The notes beneath the pieces are model-generated. The model was not told the origin of the DNA. It was given only the letters and a program-made list of their open reading frames with translations, and did not search any database. Shown here one piece after another: positions 41,753 to 50,940 of a stretch of DNA of 61,649 nucleotides. Within the stretch, counting starts at the first letter, position 1, and each line of letters opens with the position of its first letter. The translations under genes and the position numbers were made by a program. Origin of the DNA: Acidobacteriota bacterium (GTDB lineage Bacteria; Acidobacteriota; Vicinamibacteria; Marinacidobacterales; Marinacidobacteraceae); contig JAJEAO010000072.1 of assembly GCA_022822745.1 (NCBI GenBank), forward strand, positions 1 through 61,649. The letters are read 5' to 3'.

Positions 41753-43300
41753 TCAGGGGCGGGCCCGCTCGGGGGCGGGCGGTGACAGGGCGGGGGCATC
41801 CGCGTCGGCGGAGCGGAGCGGGACATCGGAAATGACCGAGTGGGGAGCGTTGGCCGGGAAGCCGACGAGGAACTTGATCTCGGCGAGGGCGACGAGCGCG
41901 TCGTGGGTGTTCGTGGCGAGCTCCAGCTCCACTTCGCGACGGACCTGGGCGCTCTCGAGCACGACCAGCGGCGTGACGGCTCCCACGGCCAGTTCTTCCT
42001 CGGCGACGCGTTCCGCCTCGAGGGCCTCCTCGACGGCGAGAGTCGCCTCCTCGAGGGCGGCGAGGGCGCCGCGCCAGGAGGCGGCGGCGGCGCGCAGTTC
42101 CACTTCGAGGAGGGATTCGAACTCGCTCTGCTCCCACTCGCTCTGGGTCTCGCGGGACCGCAGCCCGGCGATCCGGTTCCGTGTCTCGAAGCCGTCGAAC
42201 AGCGTCCAGTTCAGCGACACCCCCGCGTTCCAGTTGTGGAGGCTCATGTCCCAGGTGTTCTCGACGGCGAAGGTGCTGACGCCGTAGGAGGCGTTCGCGG
42301 CGATCTCCGGCCGGGATCCGGCGCGCGCGAGGCTCGCCTGCAGACGCATCTGCTCCCGGTCGAGGGCGCGGCGGCGGAGTTCGGGGCGATGCTGACCGGC
42401 GAGTTCCATGAGGGCCGCCGCCGGAAGCACTCGCGGCGCCGGATCGGGCAGGGCGAGATCGTCGAGAACCTCGATGGCGAGATCCTGATCCCGCCCCACG
42501 ATCGCGTTGACTCCGGCCCGCTGCACCGCCACCGCGTCCTCGGCGTCCTGGAGATCCCGCCGCAGCCGGCTGAGGCCGACTCGCGCCCGAAGCACATCGA
42601 GACGCGATCCGGCGCCGAGCTCGAGCCGGTCCCGGGCGACGGCGAGCGCGCGCTCCCGGGCCTCGACCGCTCCCGCCAGAACGTCCCGGCTCCGCTCGCG
42701 CAGCAGATAGGCGTAGAGGCCCGCGGCGGTGTCGCGCGCCACCTGGTTGCGGGTCTCGGCGAGTTCGAGCTCGGCGATCTCCCGATCGATATCCACGCCG
42801 CGCAGCGCCGGGCGGAGGCGGAAGTCCCAGAGCGTCTGCGAGAGCTGGAAGTTCCAGGCGTAGGTGCCGAAGGTGAACGCGCCTCCGAAGCTGTTCGGAT
42901 CCCCGCCTCCGAAGCCGGCCGCCGCCTCCGGATCCTCGATCAGCCGGGAGAAGAACGGGCTGTTCCGGAACCCCGGATCGCGCGTCTCCGTCGCCTGGAG
43001 GCTGAGGGTGAGCTGGGGGAGAGCGGAGGCGCGGGTCTCGCGCACCAGGAACGGAAACTCGTCGAGCCGCTCGGCGGACCTGCGGACGTCGGGGTGGAGG
43101 ACCTGGGCGACCTCGACCGCCTGCGCGATCGTGAACGGGAGCGTCTCCTGGGCGATCAGGTCGCGGTACTGGCCGAGAACCTGTTCGGTCAGGGCGGGAG
43201 GGGGACTGGTTGGGCCCTGCGCCGCCGCCACCGCGGGGGGCGCGCCGAGCGCCGCCCCGAGCAGGAGCACCCCGAGGTCCGGAAGTGTGGGGGTTCGCAT
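41753..43300 (-). CDS. TolC-family outer-membrane efflux protein
   Basis: 515 residues: signal peptide (to about residue 27), then the TolC duplicated pattern of long helices and short strands. Recognisable segments include FTIAQAVEVAQVLHPDV, YAWNFQLSQTLWDF, RARVGLSRLRRDLQDAEDAV, NAGVSLNWTLFDGFETRN and VLESAQVRREVELELA. It forms the outer-membrane duct of the pump encoded downstream. The ATG has a strong AGGAGG 4 nt upstream, and CACAAT 20 nt upstream may be the -10. Confidence 0.93.
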   Translation of the reverse strand: MRTPTLPDLGVLLLGAALGAPPAVAAAQGPTSPPPALTEQVLGQYRDLIAQETLPFTIAQAVEVAQVLHPDVRRSAERLDEFPFLVRETRASALPQLTLSLQATETRDPGFRNSPFFSRLIEDPEAAAGFGGGDPNSFGGAFTFGTYAWNFQLSQTLWDFRLRPALRGVDIDREIAELELAETRNQVARDTAAGLYAYLLRERSRDVLAGAVEARERALAVARDRLELGAGSRLDVLRARVGLSRLRRDLQDAEDAVAVQRAGVNAIVGRDQDLAIEVLDDLALPDPAPRVLPAAALMELAGQHRPELRRRALDREQMRLQASLARAGSRPEIAANASYGVSTFAVENTWDMSLHNWNAGVSLNWTLFDGFETRNRIAGLRSRETQSEWEQSEFESLLEVELRAAAASWRGALAALEEATLAVEEALEAERVAEEELAVGAVTPLVVLESAQVRREVELELATNTHDALVALAEIKFLVGFPANAPHSVISDVPLRSADADAPALSPPAPERARP

Positions 43301-43320
43301 CGAGCCTCCTTGGCGGGCGA

Positions 43321-43326
43321 ATTGTG
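43321..43326 (-). promoter_or_regulatory. Putative -10 element CACAAT (efflux operon)
   Basis: CACAAT on the minus strand within gcacaattcg, followed by a short leader with AGGAGG. The intergenic region 43,301-43,558 is divergent; TAGAGT at 43496-43501 is a possible plus-strand -10 for the antiporter operon. Confidence 0.35.
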
Positions 43327-43558
43327 CGGGCGCCGGATCGGCGCTCTCCTGGTGGGCCTCGGACGGGGCGAGGCGGGTCGGGCCGGAGTTTCGGCGGACC
43401 GGAGTGACGCTCGGCGCTCACTCCCCGATTCCGGCGACGCGGACGGAAACGACGGCCTCCGGCGCCGTGTTCCCCGAAACCCTAGCGCGGGCTGCTAGAG
43501 TCGCCCGCGCCCGGCGCGCTGCGGTCGAGTTCCCTGCGCCCGCGCCGGTCCGCCCTGC

Positions 43559-44485
43559 TTGTCCCTGATCGCCTGCGTCTTCGTCGCGGTCGGGCTCGCC
43601 GGCCTCGCGTTCGGCGCCGACTGGCTGGTGGACGGCTCCACCGGGCTGGCGCGCCGGTTTCGGGTGAGCCCGGTCGTGATCGGTCTGACGGTCGTGGCCT
43701 ACGGAACCTCGGCGCCGGAGATCGGGGCGAGCCTGGTGGCGGTCCTCCGGGAGAGTCCGGGACTGGCGGTCGGGAACGTGGTCGGCAGCAACGCCGCCAA
43801 CCTCGGGCTGATCCTGGGGCTCACGGCGGCGATGCGGCCGTTCTCGGTGGACGCCGGCGGGCTGCGCCGCGAGTTCGGGGCGCTCGTCGTCGTGACCGCG
43901 CTGCTCTGGCCGATGGCGGCCGCCGGCCAGGTGTCCCGGGGTGTCGGGTTCGTGCTGCTCGGGCTGCTCGCGGCCTTCAACATCGCCTCCATCCGGTGGA
44001 GCCGCGAGCGTCCGCCGCCGGAGGCGGACCACGATCTCCCCACGCTCGGCAGGAGCCTGGGGCTCACCGCCGCGGGACTCGCGGTCCTGCTCTTCGGGGC
44101 CGAGCTGCTGATTCGGGGAGCGTCCGACATCGCCCGCGGACTCGGCGCCTCCGAAACGACGATCGGATTGACGCTGGTCGCGGTGGGCACCTCGCTGCCC
44201 GAGCTCGCCGCATCCATCGCCGCGGTGCGACAGGGAGCCGTCCAGCTCGCCGCCGGCAACGTGATCGGGTCCAACCTGTTCAACGTGCTGGGGGCGCTCG
44301 GGCTCCCGGCGGCGGTCGCCGGCGTCGCGGTGGAGCCCCGGCTGCTGAACGCCGAGATCCCGGGGGTGCTGCTCCTGACGCTGCTCGCCGGAGCGGCTCT
44401 CTTCGTCGGCCCCCGGGTGGGTCGCGGGAAGGGGGTCGCTCTGCTCGCCGCCTACGCGGCCTATGTCGGCCTGGTGCTCTGGTGA
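43559..44485 (+). CDS. Calcium/sodium antiporter family protein (CaCA, YrbG-like)
   Basis: 308 residues, about ten helices with the two inverted alpha repeats: YGTSAPEIGASLVAVLRES with GNVVGSNAANLGLILGL, and VGTSLPELAASIAAVRQGA with GNVIGSNLFNVLGALGL. The acidic residues in GTSxPE are the cation ligands. The start is uncertain: TTG at 43559 is the only plausible codon and there is no ribosome site. Its TGA overlaps the GTG of the next gene, making it the first of six coupled genes. In this context it may supply ion exchange for the permease downstream, which is inference. Confidence 0.9.
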   Translation: MSLIACVFVAVGLAGLAFGADWLVDGSTGLARRFRVSPVVIGLTVVAYGTSAPEIGASLVAVLRESPGLAVGNVVGSNAANLGLILGLTAAMRPFSVDAGGLRREFGALVVVTALLWPMAAAGQVSRGVGFVLLGLLAAFNIASIRWSRERPPPEADHDLPTLGRSLGLTAAGLAVLLFGAELLIRGASDIARGLGASETTIGLTLVAVGTSLPELAASIAAVRQGAVQLAAGNVIGSNLFNVLGALGLPAAVAGVAVEPRLLNAEIPGVLLLTLLAGAALFVGPRVGRGKGVALLAAYAAYVGLVLW

Positions 44486-45510
44486 CCCATCGAACTCGGG
44501 TCGCGTTCTGCGAACGGCCGCCCGACCTGGTCGCCCGCGCCGCCCGGAGCGTGCTCTCGCGCTTCGACCTCCGGATCCCCGACTCGGATGAACCAGCCGC
44601 GATCCGGTCCGCGTTGCGCGGCGCCGATGCGCTGCTCGCCCGCAAGCGCCGGGTCGGCGGGCGGGAGCTCGATCAATCCGCCGCGAAGCTCATCGTGATG
44701 CTGGGACGGCATCCGGTGAGCGTGGCCCTCGAGGAAGCGGCGGCCCGAGGAGCGCCCGTCGTCGCCGTGCCTCATCCGGGGGCGATCGCGGTGGCCGACC
44801 ACACCCTCGCCCTCCTGCTCGCGGTGACGCGCCGGATCGTCGAGGGCGACCGGGGCGTCCGGGAGGGCGGCTACCGGTCCCGCGGCCTGAGTCCGAGCCG
44901 CACGACCGAAGAGTCGTTCGCCTTCAACTGGCTGGGGCGGGACGACATCGTCGCGCTCGAGGGGCGGACGCTGGGCCTCGCGGGTTTCGGAGCGATCGGC
45001 CAGGAAGTCGCCCGGCGGGCCCGGGGGTTCGGCATGAAGGTCTCGATGTTCCAGCGGCGGCCGCTGCGAGAGCCGTGGCCGGGCCGGTTCGGCGTGCGCC
45101 AGCGGGGCTCGTTCGGGGAGCTGCTCGAAACCTCGGACATCGTCAGCCTCCATCTGCCGCACACCGAGGCCACGTCGAATCTGCTCGACGGCGCCGCGCT
45201 CGACCGGATGAAACGCGGGGCCATCCTGGTGAACACGGCCCGGGGAGGACTCGTGGACGAGGCGGCGCTGGCCGAGAGGCTGCGGGACGGCCGGCTCGGG
45301 GGCGCCGGCCTGGACGTGTTCCGCGAGGAACCCCTGCCCGAGGCGCACCCGCTGGCGCAGGCGCCGGGAGCGGTCCTCGCGCCGCACACGGGAGGCGCGG
45401 GCGCGGGCGGCGCGCGGGAGCTGTTCGCGCGGGTCGGCGAAGCGGTGGACGCCTTCTTCGCGGGCCGCGCGGGACCACGCCGAGAATCGAGCGGAGGAGA
45501 CGGAACATGA
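44482..45510 (+). CDS. D-2-hydroxyacid dehydrogenase (NAD-binding)
   Basis: 342 residues. The Rossmann motif LAGFGAIGQEVARRARGFGM and the catalytic triad are present: R254 (VNTARGG), E282/283 (DVFREEP) and H302 (APHTGG). The N-terminal substrate domain is divergent, with no readable specificity. It belongs to the phosphoglycerate/glyoxylate/hydroxypyruvate reductase group, reducing a 2-keto acid or oxidising a D-2-hydroxy acid. Its GTG overlaps the antiporter stop and its TGA overlaps the next ATG. Confidence 0.92.
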   Translation: MTHRTRVAFCERPPDLVARAARSVLSRFDLRIPDSDEPAAIRSALRGADALLARKRRVGGRELDQSAAKLIVMLGRHPVSVALEEAAARGAPVVAVPHPGAIAVADHTLALLLAVTRRIVEGDRGVREGGYRSRGLSPSRTTEESFAFNWLGRDDIVALEGRTLGLAGFGAIGQEVARRARGFGMKVSMFQRRPLREPWPGRFGVRQRGSFGELLETSDIVSLHLPHTEATSNLLDGAALDRMKRGAILVNTARGGLVDEAALAERLRDGRLGGAGLDVFREEPLPEAHPLAQAPGAVLAPHTGGAGAGGARELFARVGEAVDAFFAGRAGPRRESSGGDGT

Positions 45511-46550
45511 CGAGCGCCGGAGACACCCTCCGGATCGGCGACATCGCCGCCCGACCGGGCGAGCGCGTCGCCGGATTCGTTCCCGCGGTGGAGCGGGTGG
45601 ACGGAACCGGGCTGGGATTCCCGGTCCTCGTCGTGAACGGCGCCCGATCGGGGCCCGTCCTCGTCCTCGATGGAGGGATCCACGGAGACGAGCAGGAGGG
45701 CGTCATCGCGGTGGCCGAATTCGCCCGGGATCTCGACCCCGGCGCGCTCGCCGGGGCGGTCGTCGCCGTCCCGCTGATGAATGTCGCCGCGTTCGAGGCG
45801 ATGGCGCGGGGCAATCCGCGCGACACCCACACCCACGACATGAACCGGATCTACCCGGGGCGCGCCGATGGCTACCTCACCGACCGGGTCGCCGCCGTCC
45901 ACGCCGCCACCGTCGGCGCGGCGGCCGATCTCGAGATCACGGTGCACTCCGGCGGCAACATCTGCCTCCTGGGAGAGACGATCTTCACGACCTCCGGCGA
46001 TGCGCGGGGCCTCGAACTGGCGCAGGCGATGGGCCCGGACTGGACCATCGTGCTGGACACGCCGCATCCGGCCGGATCCCCGATGGCGGCGATGACCCGT
46101 CGCTCCCGGCCCGCGATCACGGTGGAGCTGGGAGGCAGCGCCGCCACCCTGCCGGACCGGCTGCGCGAGATGGTGGACATCCTGAAGCGCGCCTTCGGGA
46201 ACGTGTGCCGGCACTACGGGATGCTGGGCGGGGAGCCCGCCTACGCCCCGAAGCTCTGGCGGGGGCGGCAGGCGGTGCGCATGGCGAGCCGCAGCGGCGT
46301 GCTCGTGCCCTTCCCCGGAGGGGCCGAGACCCACTTCAAGCGTCCGATCCGCCGGGGGCAGACGCTGCTCCGGATCCACGACCTGCTCGGCGAGCCGGTG
46401 GAGGATCTGAACGCCCCCTGTGACGGCGTCCTGTTCGGGTTTCGCACCCACCCCTCGACGACCGCGGGGGACTGGACCCTCTTCTGCGGTGAGGCGGACT
46501 TCGTCGAGGTCCCGGCGCCTTCGCCGCATCGCCCCGGAGACGCGCCGTGA
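45507..46550 (+). CDS. Succinylglutamate desuccinylase/aspartoacylase (AstE/AspA) family deacylase
   Basis: 347 residues. Zinc ligands are H59 and E62 in GGIHGDEQEG and H147 in ITVHSGG; the general base is in ITVELGGS. DMNRIYPG corresponds to the substrate-binding NR motif of this M14-like family. These enzymes remove acyl groups from N-acyl amino acids. GGAGG precedes the ATG, which overlaps the dehydrogenase stop. The C-terminal beta domain (RGQTLLRIHDLLGEPVEDL) is of the AstE type. Confidence 0.92.
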   Translation: MTSAGDTLRIGDIAARPGERVAGFVPAVERVDGTGLGFPVLVVNGARSGPVLVLDGGIHGDEQEGVIAVAEFARDLDPGALAGAVVAVPLMNVAAFEAMARGNPRDTHTHDMNRIYPGRADGYLTDRVAAVHAATVGAAADLEITVHSGGNICLLGETIFTTSGDARGLELAQAMGPDWTIVLDTPHPAGSPMAAMTRRSRPAITVELGGSAATLPDRLREMVDILKRAFGNVCRHYGMLGGEPAYAPKLWRGRQAVRMASRSGVLVPFPGGAETHFKRPIRRGQTLLRIHDLLGEPVEDLNAPCDGVLFGFRTHPSTTAGDWTLFCGEADFVEVPAPSPHRPGDAP

Positions 46551-47695
46551 TCGCCCAGCCGCTTCTTCTCCTCGCTTTCCTGCTGCTCCTCGTCTGGGGA
46601 GCGCGCGAAGCCGAAGAGCGCTACCCGCTCCTGCGCAAGGTGAGCTCGGCGGTGATCTGCACCCTGCTCGGCATCCTGCTCGCCAATGTCGGGGTGATCC
46701 CCCGCGGGAGCGAGTTCATGGACTCGCTCTCCCGCTACGCGATCCCCTACGCGATCGTCCTGTTCGTGCTGTCCACCCGGTTCGCCGACCTGAAGAAGGC
46801 GGGGCCGCGCATGGTGTTCGGGTTCGGGCTCGCCGGAGTCGGGACCTTCGTGGGCGCCGTGACCGCGAGCCTCCTGTTCGCCGGGATGCTCGGACCGGAG
46901 ACCTGGAAGCTCGGCGGCACCTTCGCGGGAGCGTTCTTCGGCGGCGGGCTCAACTTCGCCGCGGTCGGACAGGGGCTCGAAATGACGCCCAGCCTGTTCG
47001 CGGGCGCCTTCGTGGTGGACAACCTCTCCACCGTGCCGTGGATGCTCGGGCAGGTGGCGCTCGCGTCGGCGTTCGGAGCTGCCTTCCTGCGCCGGTCCGG
47101 ACCTCCGGAAACGGCCGGGAGCGGTCCGGCGATGGACTCCGATGCGCTGCGGAAGACCTGGACGGAAGCGAAGCTCTCGGTCTCCCACCTCGCGGTGCTG
47201 GCGGCGCTGCCGCTCCTCGCGCTGACCGCGGCGCACCAGCTCGGAACGCTCGTTCCGGGCGTCCCCGAGGTGCTGTGGCTGACCACGATCGCGCTGATCC
47301 TGGGGCAGATTCCGGCGGTGGCGCGCCTCCGCGGCTCCGCGATGCTCTCCTACTTCGCGCTTCACGTCTTCTTCCTCGTGATCGGGGCGGCGTCGGACGT
47401 TCGCGAGGTGATCTCGGCGGGGCCGTGGCTGTTCCTCTACATGATCCTGATCATCCTGATCCACGCGGCCGTGGTGTACGGGGTCGGCTGGTTGGCGCGG
47501 TTCGACCTGGCGACGGTCACGCTGGCCAGCCAGGCCGCCGTCGGCGGGCCCGGGTCGGCGTTGGCGCTGGGCATGGCGCTGCGCTGGAAGGAGCGGATCG
47601 CGCCCGCGGTGATCGTGGGGATCTTCGGCTACGGGCTCGGCAACTATCTCGGCTTCGCCACCGCGGCGCTCCTCCAGGGGATCCTCCCGGGGTGA
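46547..47695 (+). CDS. DUF819 family membrane protein (putative permease)
   Basis: 382 residues with about ten to eleven hydrophobic helices. Characteristic segments are LLRKVSSAVICTLLGILLAN, GGTFAGAFFGGGLNFAAVGQG, YFALHVFFLVIGAASDVREV and ASQAAVGGPGSALALGMAL. The family has no firmly assigned substrate. It starts at GTG overlapping the deacylase stop, so it is made together with the enzymes and is the natural candidate for importing their substrate. Confidence 0.9.
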   Translation: MIAQPLLLLAFLLLLVWGAREAEERYPLLRKVSSAVICTLLGILLANVGVIPRGSEFMDSLSRYAIPYAIVLFVLSTRFADLKKAGPRMVFGFGLAGVGTFVGAVTASLLFAGMLGPETWKLGGTFAGAFFGGGLNFAAVGQGLEMTPSLFAGAFVVDNLSTVPWMLGQVALASAFGAAFLRRSGPPETAGSGPAMDSDALRKTWTEAKLSVSHLAVLAALPLLALTAAHQLGTLVPGVPEVLWLTTIALILGQIPAVARLRGSAMLSYFALHVFFLVIGAASDVREVISAGPWLFLYMILIILIHAAVVYGVGWLARFDLATVTLASQAAVGGPGSALALGMALRWKERIAPAVIVGIFGYGLGNYLGFATAALLQGILPG

Positions 47696-48483
47696 GCGCG
47701 CGGGAACTCCCGCTCGCCGGGAGACGGGTCGTGATCACCGGGGCGGCGCGCGGACTCGGCGCCTCCGCGGCGCTCGCGCTCGGCGCCGCCGGGGCGGATT
47801 GCCTGCTGATGGACCGCAGCGCCGTGGAGCTGGGCGTGACCGCGTCGCGGGTTCCCGGAGGCGCTCGGACCCTGACCGCGGACCTCGCGAACCGGGCCGA
47901 CTGCCTTCGCGCGGCGGAGAGCGCGGTCCATTTCACTGCCGGGGACCTCGGGGCGCTGGTCCACTGCGCCGGCGTGCTGCGCCGCGGTTCGCTCCGCGAG
48001 ACCGGCGACGGCGCGTGGGACGAGACGCTCGCGGTGAACCTGACCTCCGCGTTCCTCCTCCTGCGGGAGCTGCTGCCCGCGCTCTCGGCGGGGAGCGGCG
48101 GCGCCGTCCTGCTGACCAGTTCGAACGCCGGAGTCCGCGGGTTCGCCGGAGAGACCGCCTACTGCGCCAGCAAGTTCGGGATCGAGGGGCTCGCGCGGGC
48201 GGCCGCGGCGGAGTGCGCCGGCCGGGGCGTCTTCGTGAACACGCTCACCCCCGGAGCGCGGATCAAGCCGACGGGGATGACCCGGAGAGCGGAGCGCGAC
48301 CTCGCGCCCGGGCAGCGGACATGGGGTTCGTCGGCGCCGCTCGGCGCCGCGTTCGTCGCGCTCGCGCGGCTCGACGGAACCGGAGTCACCGGGCGGAGGT
48401 TCCGGTGCGACCGGGTGGCGGAACGGGTGAAGGCCGACGGCCTCCCGCTGGCCGCCGACGCATGGGAGGAACTCGCCGAATGA
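47692..48483 (+). CDS. Short-chain dehydrogenase/reductase (SDR)
   Basis: 263 residues, classical SDR. The cofactor motif is VITGAARGLGAS, the usual NNAG is HCAG, and the active site has TSSNAG with Y157 and K161 (YCASK). The segment after the active site (NTLTPGARIKPTG) is typical. The C-terminal part is unusual for an SDR, lacking the common glycine-rich ending. GTG start and ATG-overlapped stop place it inside the six-gene coupled operon. Confidence 0.9.
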   Translation: MSARELPLAGRRVVITGAARGLGASAALALGAAGADCLLMDRSAVELGVTASRVPGGARTLTADLANRADCLRAAESAVHFTAGDLGALVHCAGVLRRGSLRETGDGAWDETLAVNLTSAFLLLRELLPALSAGSGGAVLLTSSNAGVRGFAGETAYCASKFGIEGLARAAAAECAGRGVFVNTLTPGARIKPTGMTRRAERDLAPGQRTWGSSAPLGAAFVALARLDGTGVTGRRFRCDRVAERVKADGLPLAADAWEELAE

Positions 48484-50393
48484 GCCACGACTGCGGCGTT
48501 CCGGTCGCGGACCGGACCGGGCGCTTCACCGACGACTTCGTCTGGCCCGCCGGCGAAGCCCTGAACCGGACCGCCCGGAAGCGCCTGCGGCGGGCGCTTC
48601 TCGGCGGCGAGACGCACTACACGCCGCGGCCGGGGATCCCGGAGCTGCGAGCCGCGATCACCCGGCGCCTGGAGGCTCTCGGCTTCCCGCCCGGCGGCGA
48701 CACCGTGATCACGGCGGGGGCCCGCGAGGCGGGTTTCGTGGCCCTCGCCGGGGCGCGGGAGCTGGGCGGCGGCGCCGGATCCCGCGCGCTGCTGTTTCCC
48801 GGACTCCACGACTTCGACGGGGTGTACGGGGCCTGCCATCTCCTCGCCCTGGCCCCGGAACCGATCTTCGAGACGCCTGCGGAGTGGCCGGACGCCGCGG
48901 TCGTGGTCCTGCCGGTGGAAGCCGCGGAGCAGGTGGAGGAGGCGCCGGAGCGGCCGCTCCTCCTCGTGGATCTCGGCGAGCGGCTTCTGGCGGGCGACGG
49001 CCCGATCTCCGGCTGGATCCCTCCCGGCGCCGTCACCTTCGGATCCCTGGACTGGATCGCCTCGCTGGCGCCGTTCCGCGTGGGATTCCTCCACGCCCCG
49101 GCGGACCGCATCCCGGTGCTGCGGCGGTGGAAGCAGGCGCTCTCCATCTGCACCCCCGCGCCTTCCCAGCGGGCCGCCGCCCTGCGGCTCGGCCTGAGGC
49201 CAGCCCCCGCCCGCGCGAAGACCCCGGAGAAGCGGCCCCTCCCCGACGACGACTCCCGGTATTCGCTCATGGAGCTGGCGGCGCGGATGGACGGGGTCGT
49301 GAGTCTCGGGCGCGGAGATCCGGATGCCGACGCTCCCCGAAACGTCATCCGGTGGGCGTGCGCCCGGCTCGAAAGGACCGAACCGCTCCACCCGCGCGGG
49401 CAGGGCTGGCTGCGGGAGGCGATCGCCCGGCGCGAGAAGGCGCGAACCGGCGTCGAATATGACCCGGAGACCGAGGTTCTCGTGACCGGCGGCGCCCAGG
49501 AGGGGATCGCGGCGGCAGTCCTCGCGCTCGTCGGCGAGCGGGAGGAGGTCCTGATCGCGGATCCGTTCTATACGTCCTATGGCCAGGCGGTCGTCCTCGC
49601 CGGGGGCCGGCTCCTCCCGGTCGCGTGCGGAGGGCGCTCGATCGACGACCAGGAGGACTTCGGCTTCAGCGCCGAGGCGGCGGAGCAGGCGTTTTCCCGG
49701 GCGACGCGACCTCGCCTGCTCGTCTCGGTGAACTTCAGCAACCCCACCGGGGCGCGCACCGGGGCCGAGGACACCCGGGGTCTCGCGGCGCTGGCGGATC
49801 GGGGCCACCTGTGGCTGCTCTCCGACGAGGTGTACGCCGACATGGCGCTCGACGGGAAGGGCCCGGTGCTGTCTCCGTGTTCGCTCCCGGGGATGCGCCG
49901 CAAGACCCTCACGCTCTCGAGCGTCTCGAAAAGCTACGCCATGACCGGGTTCCGGGTGGGCTACCTGACCGGTCCGGCGGACGCCATCGAGGCCTGCGCG
50001 AAGGTCAAGGCGGCGATCTCGGGGCCGGTGGCGCTCCTTTCCCAGCGGGCCGCGGCAGCCGCGCTTCGGAGCGGCGGCGCCTTCCCGGCGGCGCTGCGGA
50101 CGATGTACGCCCCCCGACGGCGGCTCCTCCTCGACGGCCTCCGCGACCTGGGGATCCCCACCGCAGCCCACGGCGGGGGGTTCTTCGTGTGGGCCGACAT
50201 CTCCCGCTTCGGTCTCCCGGCGGAAGCGTTCTGCCGCCGGCTGCTGCGCGAGGCGCGGGTTCTCATGTTCCCCGGAACCGCGTTCGGCTCGGGGTGGACC
50301 CATCACACCCGCGTCTCCATGCTCGCCCCGGAGCGCGACATCGCCGAGGCGCTCGCCCGCATCCGGCGCTTCCGCGACGAATTCGAAGCATGA
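48480..50393 (+). CDS. Tandem aminotransferase: inactive N-terminal domain fused to active class I domain
   Basis: 637 residues. The C-terminal domain (from about residue 265) is a complete class I aminotransferase: YSLMELAARMDGVVSLGRGD, NFSNPTGA, LLSDEVYADM, PLP lysine K484 in SSVSKSYAMTGFRVGY, and HTRVSMLAP. Residues about 1-245 repeat the fold in shortened form: HYTPRPGIPELRAAI, LLLVDLGERLL and GSLDWIASLAPFRVGF. This second copy aligns with the lysine motif but has W192 instead of lysine and lacks NPTG and the carboxylate arginine. It is therefore predicted to be non-catalytic. The ATG overlaps the SDR stop; this is the last of the six coupled genes. Confidence 0.9.
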   Translation: MSHDCGVPVADRTGRFTDDFVWPAGEALNRTARKRLRRALLGGETHYTPRPGIPELRAAITRRLEALGFPPGGDTVITAGAREAGFVALAGARELGGGAGSRALLFPGLHDFDGVYGACHLLALAPEPIFETPAEWPDAAVVVLPVEAAEQVEEAPERPLLLVDLGERLLAGDGPISGWIPPGAVTFGSLDWIASLAPFRVGFLHAPADRIPVLRRWKQALSICTPAPSQRAAALRLGLRPAPARAKTPEKRPLPDDDSRYSLMELAARMDGVVSLGRGDPDADAPRNVIRWACARLERTEPLHPRGQGWLREAIARREKARTGVEYDPETEVLVTGGAQEGIAAAVLALVGEREEVLIADPFYTSYGQAVVLAGGRLLPVACGGRSIDDQEDFGFSAEAAEQAFSRATRPRLLVSVNFSNPTGARTGAEDTRGLAALADRGHLWLLSDEVYADMALDGKGPVLSPCSLPGMRRKTLTLSSVSKSYAMTGFRVGYLTGPADAIEACAKVKAAISGPVALLSQRAAAAALRSGGAFPAALRTMYAPRRRLLLDGLRDLGIPTAAHGGGFFVWADISRFGLPAEAFCRRLLREARVLMFPGTAFGSGWTHHTRVSMLAPERDIAEALARIRRFRDEFEA

Positions 50394-50469
50394 ACGGCTG
50401 GAAGGAGCACCCCCTCGGCGAGTCGGCGACGCGCGCGGCGCAGAGTCCCGGGCGAGAGGTGAAAGCGCC

Positions 50470-50856
50470 ATGGGAGCAACCCGCGTTTCGGTCATCGTGA
50501 GGCATCCGGGCGACCGTTCCCGGTCCTGGTCGGGCCGTTTCCTCGCGGACACCGGCGCGACCGACTCGGTCGTTCCGGAGTCCGCTCTCCGCGGCATCGG
50601 CATCGAGCCGCGCACGGAGCGGCGTTACGCGCTGGCCGACGGCGCCCTCCGGGACTTCCGGATCGCGACGGCGGAGCTGGATGTGCTCGGCGAAATCGCG
50701 GGAGCGACCGTGGTCTTCTGCGCCGACGACGCGGAGCCGCTCCTCGGCGGCGCCGCGCTCGAGTCGGCCGGGTTCGAAGTGGACCCGGTGAGCCAGTCCC
50801 TCCGCAAGCTCCCGGCGGGCCCCTTGAAGCCCGTGGGACTCGCGCCGGGCGGGTGA
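50470..50856 (+). CDS. Retropepsin-like aspartic protease domain protein
   Basis: 128 residues with the clan AA signature FLADTGATDSVVPE (catalytic DTG) and LGGAALESAGFEVD corresponding to the second hydrophobic motif. One such domain must dimerise to form an active site. GAGAGG lies 10 nt before the ATG. It follows the aminotransferase by 76 nt and may be co-transcribed. The function is unknown; similar small proteins are widespread and mostly uncharacterised. Confidence 0.8.
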   Translation: MGATRVSVIVRHPGDRSRSWSGRFLADTGATDSVVPESALRGIGIEPRTERRYALADGALRDFRIATAELDVLGEIAGATVVFCADDAEPLLGGAALESAGFEVDPVSQSLRKLPAGPLKPVGLAPGG

Positions 50857-50940
50857 CGGACCGGCGGCCGCCCCTCCCCGACATACTCTGACCCCTCGCC
50901 GGCAGTCGGATTGCGCCGGCGACCGGCGACGAGGAGGGAC

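Noticed and set aside
36820-41835. Plus-strand open frame of about 1,670 codons
   Set aside because: It is antisense to the RND pump, its adaptor and dnaX, which have clear family motifs. The translation is His/Arg/Gly/Asp-rich with no domain, as expected from a GC-rich antisense frame.
44482-45510. Phosphoglycerate dehydrogenase (serA)
   Set aside because: The catalytic triad is shared by the whole D-2-hydroxyacid family; there is no ACT domain, and the operon context is not serine biosynthesis.
50390-50500. 36-codon frame overlapping the aminotransferase stop (ATGA)
   Set aside because: It overlaps the retropepsin-like gene, has no recognisable feature, and the overlap alone is weak evidence in this sequence.
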